From assembly GCF_028768465.1 (NCBI RefSeq), contig NZ_CP118225.1, forward strand, positions 5,685,001 to 5,749,000: DNA of 64,000 bases. Direction: 5' to 3'. Both the position numbers and the translations under genes were made by a program. Of this stretch, positions 1 through 15,000 are shown in pieces. Every line of letters begins with the position of its first letter. Position 1 is the first letter of the stretch. The DNA comes from Rhodopirellula sp. P2. Lineage in GTDB: Bacteria > Planctomycetota > Planctomycetia > Pirellulales > Pirellulaceae. The notes beneath the pieces are model-generated. The model was not told the origin of the DNA. It saw nothing but the letters and a program-made list of their open reading frames with translations, and did not search any database.

Positions 1-3000
1 TGGCGGAGCGACAACACCGCCGATGACGGATCCGGCCCCGCAATCATGGGCCGGTTCTACAATGCCGACGCAACTGCCAACGGGACGGAGTTCCTTGTCA
101 ACACGACAACCAGCGGGACTCAGCATTCCGCCGAAATGGTTCAATTGGATGCCGACCGCATTCTGGTGACCTACGAATCTTCCGACGGCAGTGGTTACGG
201 CATCTACGGGAAGATCTACAACGTGAACGGAACCGTCGAAAAAGACGAGTTCATCCTGAACACTTCCACGGTCGGCAATCAAGCTCAACACCAAGTCATT
301 TCGCTTGACGATGGCGGCTTCCTCGTCACCTTCACATCCGATGACTCAGGAACAAACGGCCGAATCCTGGCTGCCCGTTACGACAACGCCGGAAATATGG
401 TCGGCAACGAGTTTGCCGTCAGCACAGAAGCTGTCGACTATCAACAGCTGTTTCCCAGCCTCGCCCAACTCGAGAACGGTGAAATCGTTTTCGCATGGGA
501 AAAGACCAGCAACTACTCCGAAGCCACCGAAACGAACGACAAAGTATTCCGTCGACACTTCGATGTAGATGGAACTCCCGAATCCGACATTTTAGAAACC
601 GAAACGTTCGCTCAGGTCGGCAATCTCTTCCCTCACGTCACAGCACTCGCCGGTGGTGGCCACATCACACTCTGGCACAACTACGGATTCGAAGCCACAG
701 GTGGGAATTCGGCTGGGATCATTGCTCAGATCTACGACGAGGCGGGCGATCCTGTCGGTGCCAAGTTTGTGCTGAACACTGAAACAGCAACCAGCGACCT
801 TTATCCAGCCGTGGAAGCCTTGCCGGGCGGCGGGTTTGTTGCCGCTTGGACGACCACCAATGATGGCAACAGCTACGGAGTGATGGTCGCTCGTTACGAC
901 AGTTCCGGTACGCTGATCGGAAGCGAACAACTGGCCAACACCTTTACCGATTCCGTACAACAAACGCCCGACATCGCGGTGGCCGATGATGGCAGCTTCG
1001 TTGTCACCTACATGAGTGCGCAGTTTGACAGCGTCGCGAACTCCTACGAGCAACTCTTCCAACGCTTCGACGCCGCGGGCAACAAGGTCGGCGTCGAGAC
1101 GATGGTCAACCAGAATGTTGCGGGTGTCCAATACCACGGTGAAGTGAGCTATGGCACGGATGGTAAGTTCCTAGTCGCGTGGGGCGATTCCACCGGCGAC
1201 AGCAGCGGTTGGGGCGTGAAGGCACGACTGTTCAATGCCGATGGTACGCCGGCGGATGACGAATTTGTTGTCAACACCAGTGAGTACAGTTCGCAACTTC
1301 ATCCCTCCGTCGTCACCCTCTCCAGCGGCAAGTACGCCGTGGCGTGGCAAAGCAGTGGCACCGATGGGAGTCGATACGGCGTCTACGCTCAAATATTGGA
1401 AGCCGATGGGACGCCCAGCGGAAGCGAATTTCTACTCTCACAAATCACCGCCGGGGACCAGGACTCCGTCAAACTTCAATCACTCAGCACCGGAGGTTTC
1501 GCTGCCACATGGATCGGCAGCGGGGAAGGTCAAAGCGCCGCGATCTGGGGCCGAACGTTCGACGCCACGGGAACCGCGACCAGCGATGAGTTCCGCGTCA
1601 GCGACACTTCTGATGGATGGAATGTTGCACCGAGTCTGACCGAACGCGCCGACGGCTCGCTCATCTTTGCTTGGACCACCTACGACCGCGAAATGGGAAG
1701 CGTTGTCCAGCAACGCGTCTACACACAAGGCCTCGTCGACAGCACCGAGACCGGTGCGATCATCGGCAAGTTCACCACGACCGACCCGGACGCCGCCGAC
1801 ACGCACACCTACGAAATCGTCGCATCGGACACCAATGACTTTGAGATCGTCGAAGGTCACCTGAAAGTCAAAGCGGGGGCAGCTTTCGACGCTGAAAACG
1901 ATCCTCCTCGAAGTGTGACGATCCGTGTCACCGATAGCGTTGGCAACACCTACGACGAAGTCTTCGTCATCAATCCCAAGCCGACCAATTTCGCCCCCAC
2001 TGACGTCGTCCTCGACACGAACACGATCGCCGAAAACTCCGACTCCGGAACCATCGTCGGCACGGTCACCGTCACGGACCCCAATGCTGGCGATTCCCAC
2101 ACCTTCGATCTCAGTGACGACGCCGACGGTCGATTCTCGATCGATCCCAACACGGGTGTCATCACCGTCGACGACGGAACTCAGCTCGACTTTGAAATCG
2201 CAAGTTCGCATGACGTCACAGTCATGGTCACCGACGGTGGCAGTTTGGTCTACAGCGAAGTGGTCACGATCAACCTGACCGACGCTCTCGATGCACCAAC
2301 CATCATCATCCCTGACGACCAAACGACTGACGAAGACACGACTTTGGTCTTCAGCGCCGGAAACAACAATCAAATTCTGATCAGCGATGATGCGAGTGAC
2401 ATCATCCGGGTGACGATCGCTGTCGACAACGGCACGTTGACACTCAGCCAAACCACCGGACTGACGTTGGTTGCAGGTGCCAATGGCAGTGGCACCATGA
2501 CGATGCACGGGACGACCAGCAACATCAACGACGCTCTCGATGGTTTGCAATACAGTCCTCTGACGAATGTCAACGGCGTCGACACGCTGACCATTTCGAC
2601 GACCGACGAGACGATTTATCAATTGAACATTCGTGGCGATCTGGATGGTTACTACACCTTCAGCGCCAGCGATGCAGGAATCGATTCCAGCCCAACGGGT
2701 TTGAACGACGGTTCGCTGGAAGGCAATGCATTCATTGACAGTGACCCTGTTCACGGAGACGTTTTGTCACTCGACGGTGACGGTGATTACGTGTTGATCA
2801 ACACGTTGCTGGACGAACCGACCGATGTCACATTGGCGGCATGGGTCAACCTGACCACCGCGGATACAAACGGTTCGAGCATCATTCAGATCAGCAGCAG
2901 TCTCGGTTTTCGACTGGACAATGCCTCTGGCCAATTGGTCGCGTTCTTTGACGACGGGTCGGGCACGCAATCCATCACGTTCTCTGCGACAGTCGCAGGA

Positions 3001-6000
3001 ACCGGATGGCGACACGTTGCGTTCACATTCGACGATGCAGCCGACACCGCCAAGCTGTATCTCGATGGTGCTGAAGTTGCGACCAAAACCATCACGGAAT
3101 CGATCAATTACACCGGCAGCGAAACCCGCATTGGCGGATTGTCACCCGACGGCTACGACTTCCACGGTTTCATGGACGATGTGCGTGTCTACAACACTGC
3201 ACTGACCGCCACCGACATCACTGACTTGGCCAGCGTCCCCGGTGCTTCAAGCGATAGTGATTCCGTCGACATCACGGTGAATGCCGTCAACGACGCGCCG
3301 GTGATGTCTCCCTGGACACCGACATACAACACGACCGAGAACTCCAGCGCATTTATGGCAAACGTCTCCGCCATGCTGAATACAAGCGTCAGCGACGTTG
3401 ACGCCGGAGCCGTCGAAGGAATCGCGGTCTACGGTCAGTCCGGAAACGCGGGAACGCTTGAATACAGCACCAATGGCGGCAGTTCATGGCAGACGTTCGA
3501 TTCGTTGTCTGAGACCAACGCGACGTTGCTGCGGGCGACGGATTTGTTCCGTTTCACTCCCGACGGTGAAAACGGCGGCACGATGACGTTGGACTATTAC
3601 GCCTGGGATCAAACCGCAGAAACCGCTGGGCCCGGCGCCAACGTGACCACACGCGGCGGTGCGACGGCGTTCAGCACAGTCGACGATACGGTGACGATCA
3701 ATGTGACCGATATCAACGACGAACAAACCGTTTCGACCAATAACGGCGCGACGTTCTTTGAAGGATCGTCTTTCAACGTCATCAACTCCACGATGCTGGA
3801 AACCACGGATGTCGACAACAACCCCGCTGAATTACTTTACACGGTAACGGGAAACCCGAGTTTCGGGCAGCTCATGATGGACGGCATGGGAACCGCCTCG
3901 TTCACACAAGCTGACATCAACGCCGGCCGGGTCTATTACGACCACGACGGCAGTGAAGACTTTTCGGACAGTTTCTCGTTCAGCGTTGATGACGGGTCCG
4001 GCACGGCATCGACGGGTTCGTTCAACATCACGTTGACCCCAGTCAATGACAACGTTGTCACGATCACCAGCGATGGTGGTGGGGCAACCGCCAGCATCAA
4101 CGTGGATGAAACCGTGTCCTTCGTGACTCAGGTCACCGTCAGCGATGGCGACTTGCCGGGCGACACGATGACGTATTCGATCATCGGCGGAACCGACCAA
4201 AACGATTTCGCGATCGACGCCTCAGGCAATTTGACGTTTGTCAGCCCACCTGACTACGAAAACGCGGATGACAGCGATCTGGACAACGTGTACGAGGTCA
4301 CGGTCCAGGTCAGCGATGGACTCTACACCGACAACCAGACAATCACGGTCACCGTGCTGGACGTGCAAAGCACCACGCTGAACGTCACCACCACCTCCGA
4401 TGTCGACGACACCGGATTGGGTGCCAGCTACACGATCGAGGAACTGCACGCCGTTGGCGGCGGTACCGATGGTGAAATCTCGCTTCGTGAAGCGATCATA
4501 GCCGCCAACAACACGCTCGGCCAAGACACCATCAACTTTGCGATTCTGGACACCGATTCGGGGTACACCGGAACGGCGGGAACCGATGCGTACTGGCAAA
4601 TTTCGCTCACCGCTGCGCTGCCGACGATCACCGAATCCGTCATCCTCGACGGAACCTCACAAACGGTCTTTGGCGCGAACGTCAACCCGGGCACACTTGG
4701 TGAGGTGACCGAGGCAGGCACGAACGGCCAAGCCATCAGCGACGTCCAGCGCCCTGAAATCGCAATCGTGGGCGCAGCCGGTTTCAGTGGGATTGTCGTG
4801 GGTGCCGATACGGTGACGGTGCAAGGATTCTCGATGTACGGATTCACTTCCGATGCCGCCATCCACATCGAAGATGCTGCCCTGGACACCGTGATCAAAT
4901 CGAACGTCTTTGGGGTGGCTCCCACCGGGATCGTCGATCCCGGTGCCGCACTGAACAACTTCAACCATGTCGAATCAGTGGGCGCGGACAACGGTACGCT
5001 GTCCAACAATATCTTTGCGTATTCCAAAGCGACGGGATTCCACGCCAGCAATGGGTCCGACAATTGGACGGTCTCCGGCAACCAGTTCATCAACAGCGGA
5101 TACAACTACAGCAACGGTGACGCGATCGCAATGAACGCATCGACTGGCGGCACCATCGATGGCAACTACTTCACCGGCAGTTCCACGCAAGCCATCATCC
5201 TATCGGGATCCTCCAGCGGCATCTCGATCAGTAACAACACAGTCGTCGGCAACGCCGTCGGCCCCATCACCGGTTCGCACGTGCAGTACGATGCCATCGC
5301 ACTGCGAAGCGGCACCCACAACATCTCGCTAATCCACAACATCATTGCCGACAACTACGGCGCTGGAATTTTGGTCAACGATGGTGCCTATGCCATTGAG
5401 ATCACCGAAAACTCGATCGACGGCAACGGCACCATCCTGTCTCGGCAAGGTGACGCTGCCAGCGGAATTGTTGGCATCGATTTGCAGGGTTCGGGCGACG
5501 ACGTCAATGTCGGCACAGCCCCTTACTACACCGCCAACGACGCTGGCGACACGGACACCGGTGGCAACTCGCTGCAAAACTTCCCTGTCATCACATCAGC
5601 GGTCAGCGACGGATCGCAAATCACGATCGACGGAACCTTCAACGGCACAGCGAACACGACGTTCACGCTGGAGTTCTTCGATTCGGCGGAATACGCAAAC
5701 GGTTACGGCCAGGGCCGCACCTTCCTGGGTTCCATCGAAGTCACCACTGACGGTTCGGGCAACGCAACCTTCAGCACCACTTTGACGGAATTTGTTTCGG
5801 CAAGCGACTTCGTCACGGCGACAGCGACCAATCAAAACACCGACGAGACGTCTGAGTTCTCCGCTCAGTTCGCGATCAATGGTCCCGTCTACGCCGCCGA
5901 CAACAACGGACACTTCGTGTTTGACGGCGACGACATGATCACCATCGCAGACACGGCCAACCTGACCATGTCCGCAACAATGACAATGGAAGCCTGGGTC

Positions 6001-9000
6001 AAACCAGACGATTCACTTCTCGCAAGGATGATCCTGAATAAGGAAGGTGAGTACGAAATCGGAATCGGTGACAACGGCAACCTGTGGTGGGCCTTCACCA
6101 ACACCGATCCAGGCTGGGCATGGCACGATACAGGCGTCACCGTCTCGACGACCGAGTGGTCTCATATTGCCGTTTCGTACAACAACGGCACCGTCAACAG
6201 CTACATCAATGGTGAACTGGTCGAAAGCTATGCCGGCAGCGGCACGATCGGGGATGCCCATCCGACCAAGAACGATCTGGTGATCGGCGGACGTTTGAAC
6301 AATCCGACCGACCAGTATTTCCTTGGCGGAATCGACGATGTCCGAGTTTGGAACGTCGCTCGAACCCAAGCGGAGATTCAAGCCAACTTGACGGCCGAAT
6401 TGGCCGGCACGGAAACGGGGCTGGTTGGATATTACAAATTCGACAGTCCTGATGAAGTGGTGGTTGATTCCTCAACCTTCGGACACAACAGCAAAATCGG
6501 CATAGACGGGCAGAAGCCAGCTTGGACCGGCATCACACTGACCGAAGACGCCACCTACACCGTGGACGCGTCCGGCGGGGTCCTGTTCAACGACATCGAC
6601 CTGGATGGTGACTCTTTGACCGTCACCGAGGTGGAAGGCAACTCCGCTGCAGTGGGCAGCGTGTTCACGCTCGCGTCAGGCGCAACGGTTGACCTCGCAT
6701 CCAACGGCAGCTTCACTTACGATCCCGGCACAGCGTTCCAATATCTCAACGACGGCGAATCCGCGACGGACACGTTCACCTACACCGTCACGGATAACAA
6801 CGGAAACGCCGACACGGCGACCGTCACTCTCACGATCGCTGGGTCCCAGGATGCCCCCGTCGCGGACATCGGCGGCCCCTATGTGATCAATGAAGGCACC
6901 CCATTCAACTTTTCCGCCGGTGGATCCTCCGACCCCGAAGGTGACACTCTCACCTACAACTGGGACCTTGATAACGACGGTCAATACGACGACTTTTCTA
7001 GCTTCGGAGGTGGTTTGACCTGGTTCGGGTTGGCTGGTTTGGGCATCGACGATGACGGCGTCTACACCATCGGCGTCCAAGTCGATGATGGCAATGGTGG
7101 CATCGCCACCGATTCAACCACCCTCACGGTCAACAACGTCGCTCCCACGCTTTCTGTCACCGGATCCGCCACTGCAACCGGTGGCGATGTCTACACGCTG
7201 AATCTATCCGCCGTGGATCCCGGGGATGACACAATCACACAGTGGGTCGTCAACTGGGGTGACGGCAACATCACCACGCATGCCGGCAATCCTAGCAGCG
7301 TCACGCACACCTATGCCAATACCGGCGTTGGGATGACCTACGACATCACCGTCAGTGCCCAAGACGAAGACGGCCAATGGTTTGAAGCCGATGCGCTCGT
7401 CCCGTTGTACGAAGGCAGCGAAGTGGTCCGACTTGATGGTGAATCAGGAACCTCGGTCAACGTTTTCGCGCCGTCCGCCGACGGAATCACAGGTCATGCC
7501 GGAATTGTTCGAACAGCAGATGGAACGTATTTGATTTCAGGATTCTCCACCGGAAACGTTTTGGAGTACGCATCCGACGGCACGTTCATCGGAACCTTCA
7601 TCTCGGCCGGTGACCCGAATCTATCCAACGCATCCGGAATGGCGTTTGGTCCCGATGGGAACCTATACCTTACCAGCCGATACGACGACAACGTGTTGCG
7701 TTACGACTCCGACGGCAACTTCATTGACGTGTTCGTTCCTGCAGGCACCGGCGGACTCAATGATCCACTGGGTCTGACCTTTGACGACGCTGGCAATCTG
7801 TACGTCACCAGTACCGGTGCCACGGGAATCCTTCGCTTTGACGGCGATGGCAACCTCGACGCGTCCTTCAATTCACCGACAGTGGCCGGCGCGGAAGACA
7901 TCACGATTGGTCCCGACGGTTACATCTATGTCTCTGACATTTCAAACGGAATCAAACGCTTGGATCCCACTGACGGATCCCTGATCGATCTCTTTATCGC
8001 CACGGGCGCCAATCTTCAAAGCCCAACCGGGATCGAGTTTGGCCCCGATGGGAACCTTTACGTTGCAGACCAAGACGCCGACAAAATCCGTCGATTCGAT
8101 GGCACGACCGGCGTCTACATCGACGACTATGCTGACGGCATCAACGGACCTGCGTATCTGGAATTCGAAGCCGATCACACGGTCACGATTCTGAACGGAA
8201 ACGAAGCGGGATCAATTGATTCCGGCTTCGATCAATTCACCAGTGAATTCGGCGGCTCAGACACCATCACGGTCACCGGCAAAAACAATTTCAACGCGGA
8301 CGATAGGATCGCGATTGATCCCGACCAAACCTACGAGTTGTCGGTCACGGTCTCCACCGCCAACAGCGATCCCGCCGAGTACCACTACCTCGGATTCACC
8401 AGTTACGACAGCGACGGACTGGAGATTACAGGAAACCACGTCGGACTCTATTCCGGATCAGCACGAACCACCTTGGCGGTCGACTTGGTCCCAGGCGCGA
8501 CTCAGATCGTCCTGACCGACGCATCCGGATGGTTTGACGGCGGTTCATCCAACGGTCGATCAATCGCTTGGTACGGGTACACCAACAGCGACGGATACAC
8601 CTACGCCGACTACACCTATACCCGAAACGTCCAAACCGACCTTTGGGACGCCGGTGCGATCTCCGGCAACGTCATCACGTTGCGAGAAGCCTGGGCCGGA
8701 CCGGAATTGAAAGCGGGAGAAGCCGTCGGCAATGCGACCTCCAATGGGGGCACCTTCCAGTACCCACTGCTTTCATCGCAACCGATCCCGGAAAGCCCCA
8801 CGACCTACACCGCGACCATCGGCGGCGGCACGATTACTGATGGCGGCGCCGGCAACAGCATGTTCCGTCATGGCACCGCGTACATCAGCCCCTTGGTGCT
8901 CGCGAATTACACGGACACCGCCACCGAACTGACCGTTTCTGACTTCACCGTCACCGCCACCACCGGAACCACGGTCTACACCGAAGGCGGCCCGGCAATT

Positions 9001-12000
9001 GGCATCGTCGACGCCGACGTACAAATCACCGACGCCGATGATTTGCACACAGAATCCGTCACCATTGAACTGACCAACGGCAAGGCGGGTGACATTCTGA
9101 ACGTCGACGTCGTTGCCATCGAAGCGTTGGGGATCTCCGTCTCGGGAGTGCCAGCCGGCGAATTGACCGCCGACGGTACGATCACGTTGACTCTCACCAG
9201 CGACACGCCTGAATCCGTCACGCACGATGACTATGAATCGGCATTGAAGCTGATCACGTTCGAAAACACATCCGACAATCCCGATGTCACCGACCGAACG
9301 TTCACGTTCGTCCAAAACGATGGCGAAATGGACTCGGCTACCGAAAACCTGATCGTCAAAGTCCATGCGACCAACGACGCTCCCGTCGTTACGATTCCGG
9401 TTGGAGACGCGGTCACGAGCTACGATTTTGAAGGCGGCACGGCGTCCGGCGTTGGTGGCGGACCAGCTATCACTGTCAACGCGCCGGTCACGATTGACAG
9501 CGGCAGCGGCAACGGTGGTAGCAGCGGATTGCTATTTCCCAATGACAACGTCAACTCGGCGACCCACCCAGTGAGCATCAGCTCGATCCCGGGCGTTGCC
9601 ACATCAGGCGAGTTTTCGTTCGCAGCGGATGTCCGGTTTGACGCTGGCAGCGGCGACCGATTCTGGGAAACCATTTTCAGTTTCGGTGGTGGGGCGAACG
9701 ATAACAACGTCTACTTGGGCCGGGTTGGATCGACTGACAACCTGCAGGTGACCGTCTACGACGGTCCGGCCGAACTGTGGAACATTACCGTGACCGATGC
9801 GCTCGACGGAATTGAGGGCGAGTGGCACCACTACGCCGTGACGCTCAGTTCAAGCGGACAATTGAGTCTTTACATCGATGGAGCCAGCGCGGGATCCGTC
9901 AACGTCGGAGGCACGCCGGACTATTCGACTTGGGATGAAAACTACATCGGCAGCTCGAACTGGACGTCTGACAAGCGTCTTCAGGGAGCGATCGACAACA
10001 TTGCGATCTTCGATTCGGTGATCTCGGCGAGCGATGTTGCAGACCTTGCCTCCGGCATGTCGGTCGCTGGCGGGACACTTCAATACACCGAAAATGATCC
10101 AGCCACGGTGGTCGCCCCCGAGATCACATTGTCGGACGTCGATGACACGAATCTGGAATCGGCCACCGTCTCCATCACCAGCGGTCACGTCACAGGCGAA
10201 GACGTGCTGGAATTCACCAATCAACTCGGTATCACCGGATCCTGGGATAGTGCAGCCGGTATCCTCACACTGACGGGAACGGCAACGGTCGAGCAATACC
10301 AAACAGCACTTCGTAGCATCACGTACGAAAATACGTCCGACAATCCAGACACAAGCGATCGGACAGTCAGTTGGACGGTTAATGACGGATCGCTCGACAG
10401 TGCCACGCAAACGAGTGCGATCGAAATCACCGTCGCAAACGACGCGCCGAGCATCGACATTACCGGCGACATGACTCTGTCATCGATCACCAAATACCAG
10501 ACTGACAACGATGGTCAGTCTGTGGGAGCCATGCTAGCGAGTGCTGGAGGCGATCGCATCACGGACGTGGATGCGAGCGACCCCGAAGGGATTGCGATCA
10601 CTTCTTTGGACAGCGGAAACGGCACTTGGCAGTACTCCACTGACGATGGCGGCTCCTGGACGAACATCGGATCGGTCAGTGAGTTGTCCGCGCTGCTGCT
10701 GCGAGACTCAGATCGTGTTCGCTTCATTCCCAACGGAACCAGCCCCACTACCGCCAGTATTGACTTTCAGGCCTGGGACCAGTCCTCGGGTGCCGAAGGC
10801 TCAAAGGTCGACATCTCGACCAATGGCGGGACGACTGCCTACAGCTCGGCAACGGAGACCGCGACGATCACGGTTGTTGATATCAACTCCGCGCCGGTGC
10901 TCGACGACACGCAAAGTCCGTCGCTCGATACGATCGACGAAGATGCCGGTGCGCCATCCGGAGTCGTCGGAACGCCCATTTCCTCCCTCGTCGACTTCGC
11001 TACGCCAGCGGGTGAAAACGACAATATCACGGATGCCGACAGCGGTGCCGGTTTGGGGATTGCGATCACCGCAGTGGACGACAGCAACGGCAGCTGGTTC
11101 TACTCAACGGACAATGGCAGCACTTGGAACGCGATGGGGACAGTCAGCGAATCGAACGCCCGCCTGCTGGCCGATGACGGCAGCACACGTCTCTACTTCC
11201 AACCCAACGCGGACTATCACGGCACGCTTACCCATGCGATCACCTTCCGAGCTTGGGATCAAACGAGCGGTACCAACGGTGGCACGGCGGACACTAGCAC
11301 CGAAGCGGGAACTTACCTAGATACTTTCAGTACAACGTCCTACAGTCAGAACAACGGATCACTCTCGTGGTCAACCGACTGGATCGAAAACGATTCCTCC
11401 GGCGGCGGTGCCACTAGCGGCGACTACTTTGTCGCCGGCGGCCAGCTCAACCTTAGCGAGGCCAACGGCGGTCGCTATATCTATCGCGAGGCCAATCTAG
11501 GTGCTGCGACCTCGGCCACGCTCTCGTTCGATTTGACAGCTAACAATTTGGTTGGCGGAGGCAATTTCCGCATCCAAGTTTCCAGCAACGGTGGCAGCAG
11601 TTGGACCACATTGGAAACCATAGCTGCAGGCAATAGTACCGGCACCAAGAGTTATGACATTTCAGCGTTCACATCCGACCACACTCAAATTCGCTTCATC
11701 GATAGCGACAACGGTGGTGGTAAAGAGATCCGAGTCGACAACGTACAAATTGCGGCCGCGTTCTCGCTATCGGGTGGAAGCACTGCCTTTTCGTCAGATA
11801 CCGACACGGCCAGTTTGGTCGTCAATGCTATCGCCGATACTCCCTCAGTAACTGATACGACAACGAACGAAGACACTCAGTCGAGCTCGGGTTTGGTGAT
11901 CACTCGCAGTGCATCCGATGGCATTGAGGTTTCGCATTACAAAATCTCGGGCATCACCGACGGCACCCTGTACAAGAGCGATGGCGTCACCGAAATCGCC

Positions 12001-15000
12001 AATGGATCATTCATCACGATTGCGGAAGGCAATGCGGGACTGGAATTCAAGCCGAACGACGACTTCAACGGCACCAGCACTTTCAACATTCAGGCGTCGA
12101 CTTCCGACGATGACGCCGGCTTGGGCGGGACTCCTGCGATCGCAACGGTGACCGTTGTCCCAATCAACGATGCTCCGGTGCTCGACAACAGCGGTGATCT
12201 TTCGCTGACAACCCAGCTCGAAGACGCAGGACCTCCATCCGGTGCCGTCGGAACGGTGATCACTTCCCTGGTGCAATTGGGCAGCAACGTTTCAGACGTC
12301 GATGCAAACTCGCAAGTCGGAATCGCAGTGACCGCGGTCGACACGACCAACGGAACTTGGTGGTACACAACCGATGGCGGCACCACCTGGACCGCCGTGG
12401 GAGCTGTCAGCGATTCCTCCGCACTCGTTTTGAATGCGAACAGCAACACCCGTGTCTACTTTGAAAGCAACGCCGATTACAACGGAACCATCAGCGATGC
12501 AATCACGTTCCGCGCCTGGGACCGCAGCGTCGGCACCAATGGTTCTCTACAAGATGCCAGCACGAACGGTGGCACATCCGCCTTTTCATCGGACACCGAA
12601 ACGGCCGACTTGACGATCAACAACGTCAACGACGCTCCGACCGGCACCGACCACACCGTCACGACGCTACGGGATCAAGGCTACGCGTTCGTCGCCAGCG
12701 ACTTTGGTTTTGGTGATGTCGACGGCGATGCGTTTGAATCGGTTGTTCTCAACACATTGACCGACAAGGGAACTCTGTATCTCGATGCAAACAACGATGG
12801 CGTTTTGGATGCCGGCGAAGCAATCGTGGCAAACCAAGTCGTCACCAAAGCCAGCATCGACGCGGGACAGCTGAAGTTCCAGCCGATTGCGGGAGAAACC
12901 AGCAGCGCATACACCGACTTCACCTTCAGCGTCAGTGATGACGGTGGCACCAACGACGGTGGCGTGGACACCGACACCACACCGAACACCATGACGATCG
13001 ATGTCAATAACGCATATCGCGTCGAAGGCAACGTCCTGGAAGACGTCAACGGTGATTCCGTGCTCAGCGATGCGGTCGGTGTCTACGGCGCGACCGTTTA
13101 CTTGTACCAAGACACCGACGACGACGGAGTGATTTCGGCGGGCGATTCCTTCTACGCCACCACCACGACGGACGCCGGCGGATTCTACTCGTTCAGCAGT
13201 TTGCTAGACGACACCTACTTCGTCATCATCGACTCCAACACCATCACCGCAAACGCCGGATACAACGGCGGTCATGACATCAACGATGTGCAAGCGGAGC
13301 AAACCTATGGCGTCGCTGGTGCGGCCAGCGGGACCGGATTCCTGAGTTCGGATGGTTCCTTGTTCGGCGGTCGGAACGCGGGAATCGATGACAACACAGC
13401 ATCGTTGTTGACCGCACAACACGTGACTCGCGTGAACGTCAGCGGCACGGACGTTGCGAACATTGATTCCGGGTTCAGTTTCAACGCGGTTACCAACGTC
13501 AACGATTCCGGCCAAGGCAGTCTGCGACAGTTCGTCGACAATGCCAACGCGATCAGCGGCGGCAATGAAATGCGATTCGTGCCAGGAGTGGCGGCTAACA
13601 CGACTGACGGCAATGGAAGCGATTGGTGGACGATTCAGTTGACATCGTTGCTTTCCACGATCGAAGACATGCAAACGATCCTCGACGGAACGGCCTATTC
13701 GTCCGCTGACGGAACCACGGTGCTCAATTCCAATGCCGGGCAAATCGGCACCGGCGGCACCGTCGGACTGGGTGCCGACGGGATCTTAGGGACCGGCGAC
13801 GATGTCACCATCGCACAATTCGAACGCACCGAACTTGAAATCGTCGGCAGCAGCAGCGGGTCCCGCGTCCTAGTCTTCGAAGGGGATGACGCGGAACTAC
13901 GTGACGTTGCCATCCGCAAAAGTTCGGACGGAACCACCACCAGCGCTCTGTTGAATTTCAGTGGCGACAACGGCGTCTTGGCCAACTCGTTGATCGGTAC
14001 ATCCGCAGACGGAACCTCCTACGGGGCCACCGGAACCGCCGGCAACTTCGTCTCGTTCAGCGGTTCAGCGAACGCCATCGTCACGGGCAACTACTTCGGC
14101 TACGCCGGCACTGGCGTGATCACCGCCTTGGGTGTTTCCGATTCCATCGATGCTCTCGTCTCAGGCAATGAAATCGCCGGTGCGTTCCAGTTCGGAATCA
14201 GTGCGTACAGCAACAACATGACGGTAGCTGGCAACCTGGTCGACGGCGTGACAAGTGGTTTCGGGATCGGCACGTTTTATGGCCCACGAACCGGCATGAT
14301 CGTGGAAAACAACACGATTCGAAACACAACCGGTTACGGTGCCATCGTGGCTGGTTATGGATCCGTTGACGAAACCATTCGTTACAACATCGTTCACGAC
14401 AATACCAATGCGATCGTTGTGCGAGGCGATGGATCCGGCTTCAATGAAGCCGAGAACGCTGTCATCTCCATGAACTCGGTCTACAACAACACCGGTCTCG
14501 GAATCGACAATGCTGACACCGATGTCAACGACGGAATCCTGGACACCGACCAAGCCAATGACGGCATCGATCATCCAATCATCACCGATGCCAACTTAGA
14601 CGGGACCGACTTGTCCCTGTCCGGGTACGTGGGTGCTGCTGCCAATGACACTGACTTTGCCATCGCACGAGTCGAGTTTTTCTTATCCGATGGTAGCGGC
14701 GAAGGACAAACCTATCTCGGCTTCCTAACGACCGACGCCAGCGGAAACTTCAACGGGACCCTCACCGTCAGCGGTGTCGTCGACACCAACTCAATTGTGG
14801 CAACCGCCACGCTGACCGGCATCGGCACGTCCGAGTTCGGCAACGAGTTCGGCGTCAACATCGCACCGTCGTTGACCGTCCCCGGCGACCAATCCGCGAC
14901 CGAAGACGTCTCTCTGCCAATCAGCGGCTTGTCGGTGGGTGACGCTGACACCAACGTGACCTCGGTCGCTCTCACCGTCAGCAACGGAACACTGAACGTG

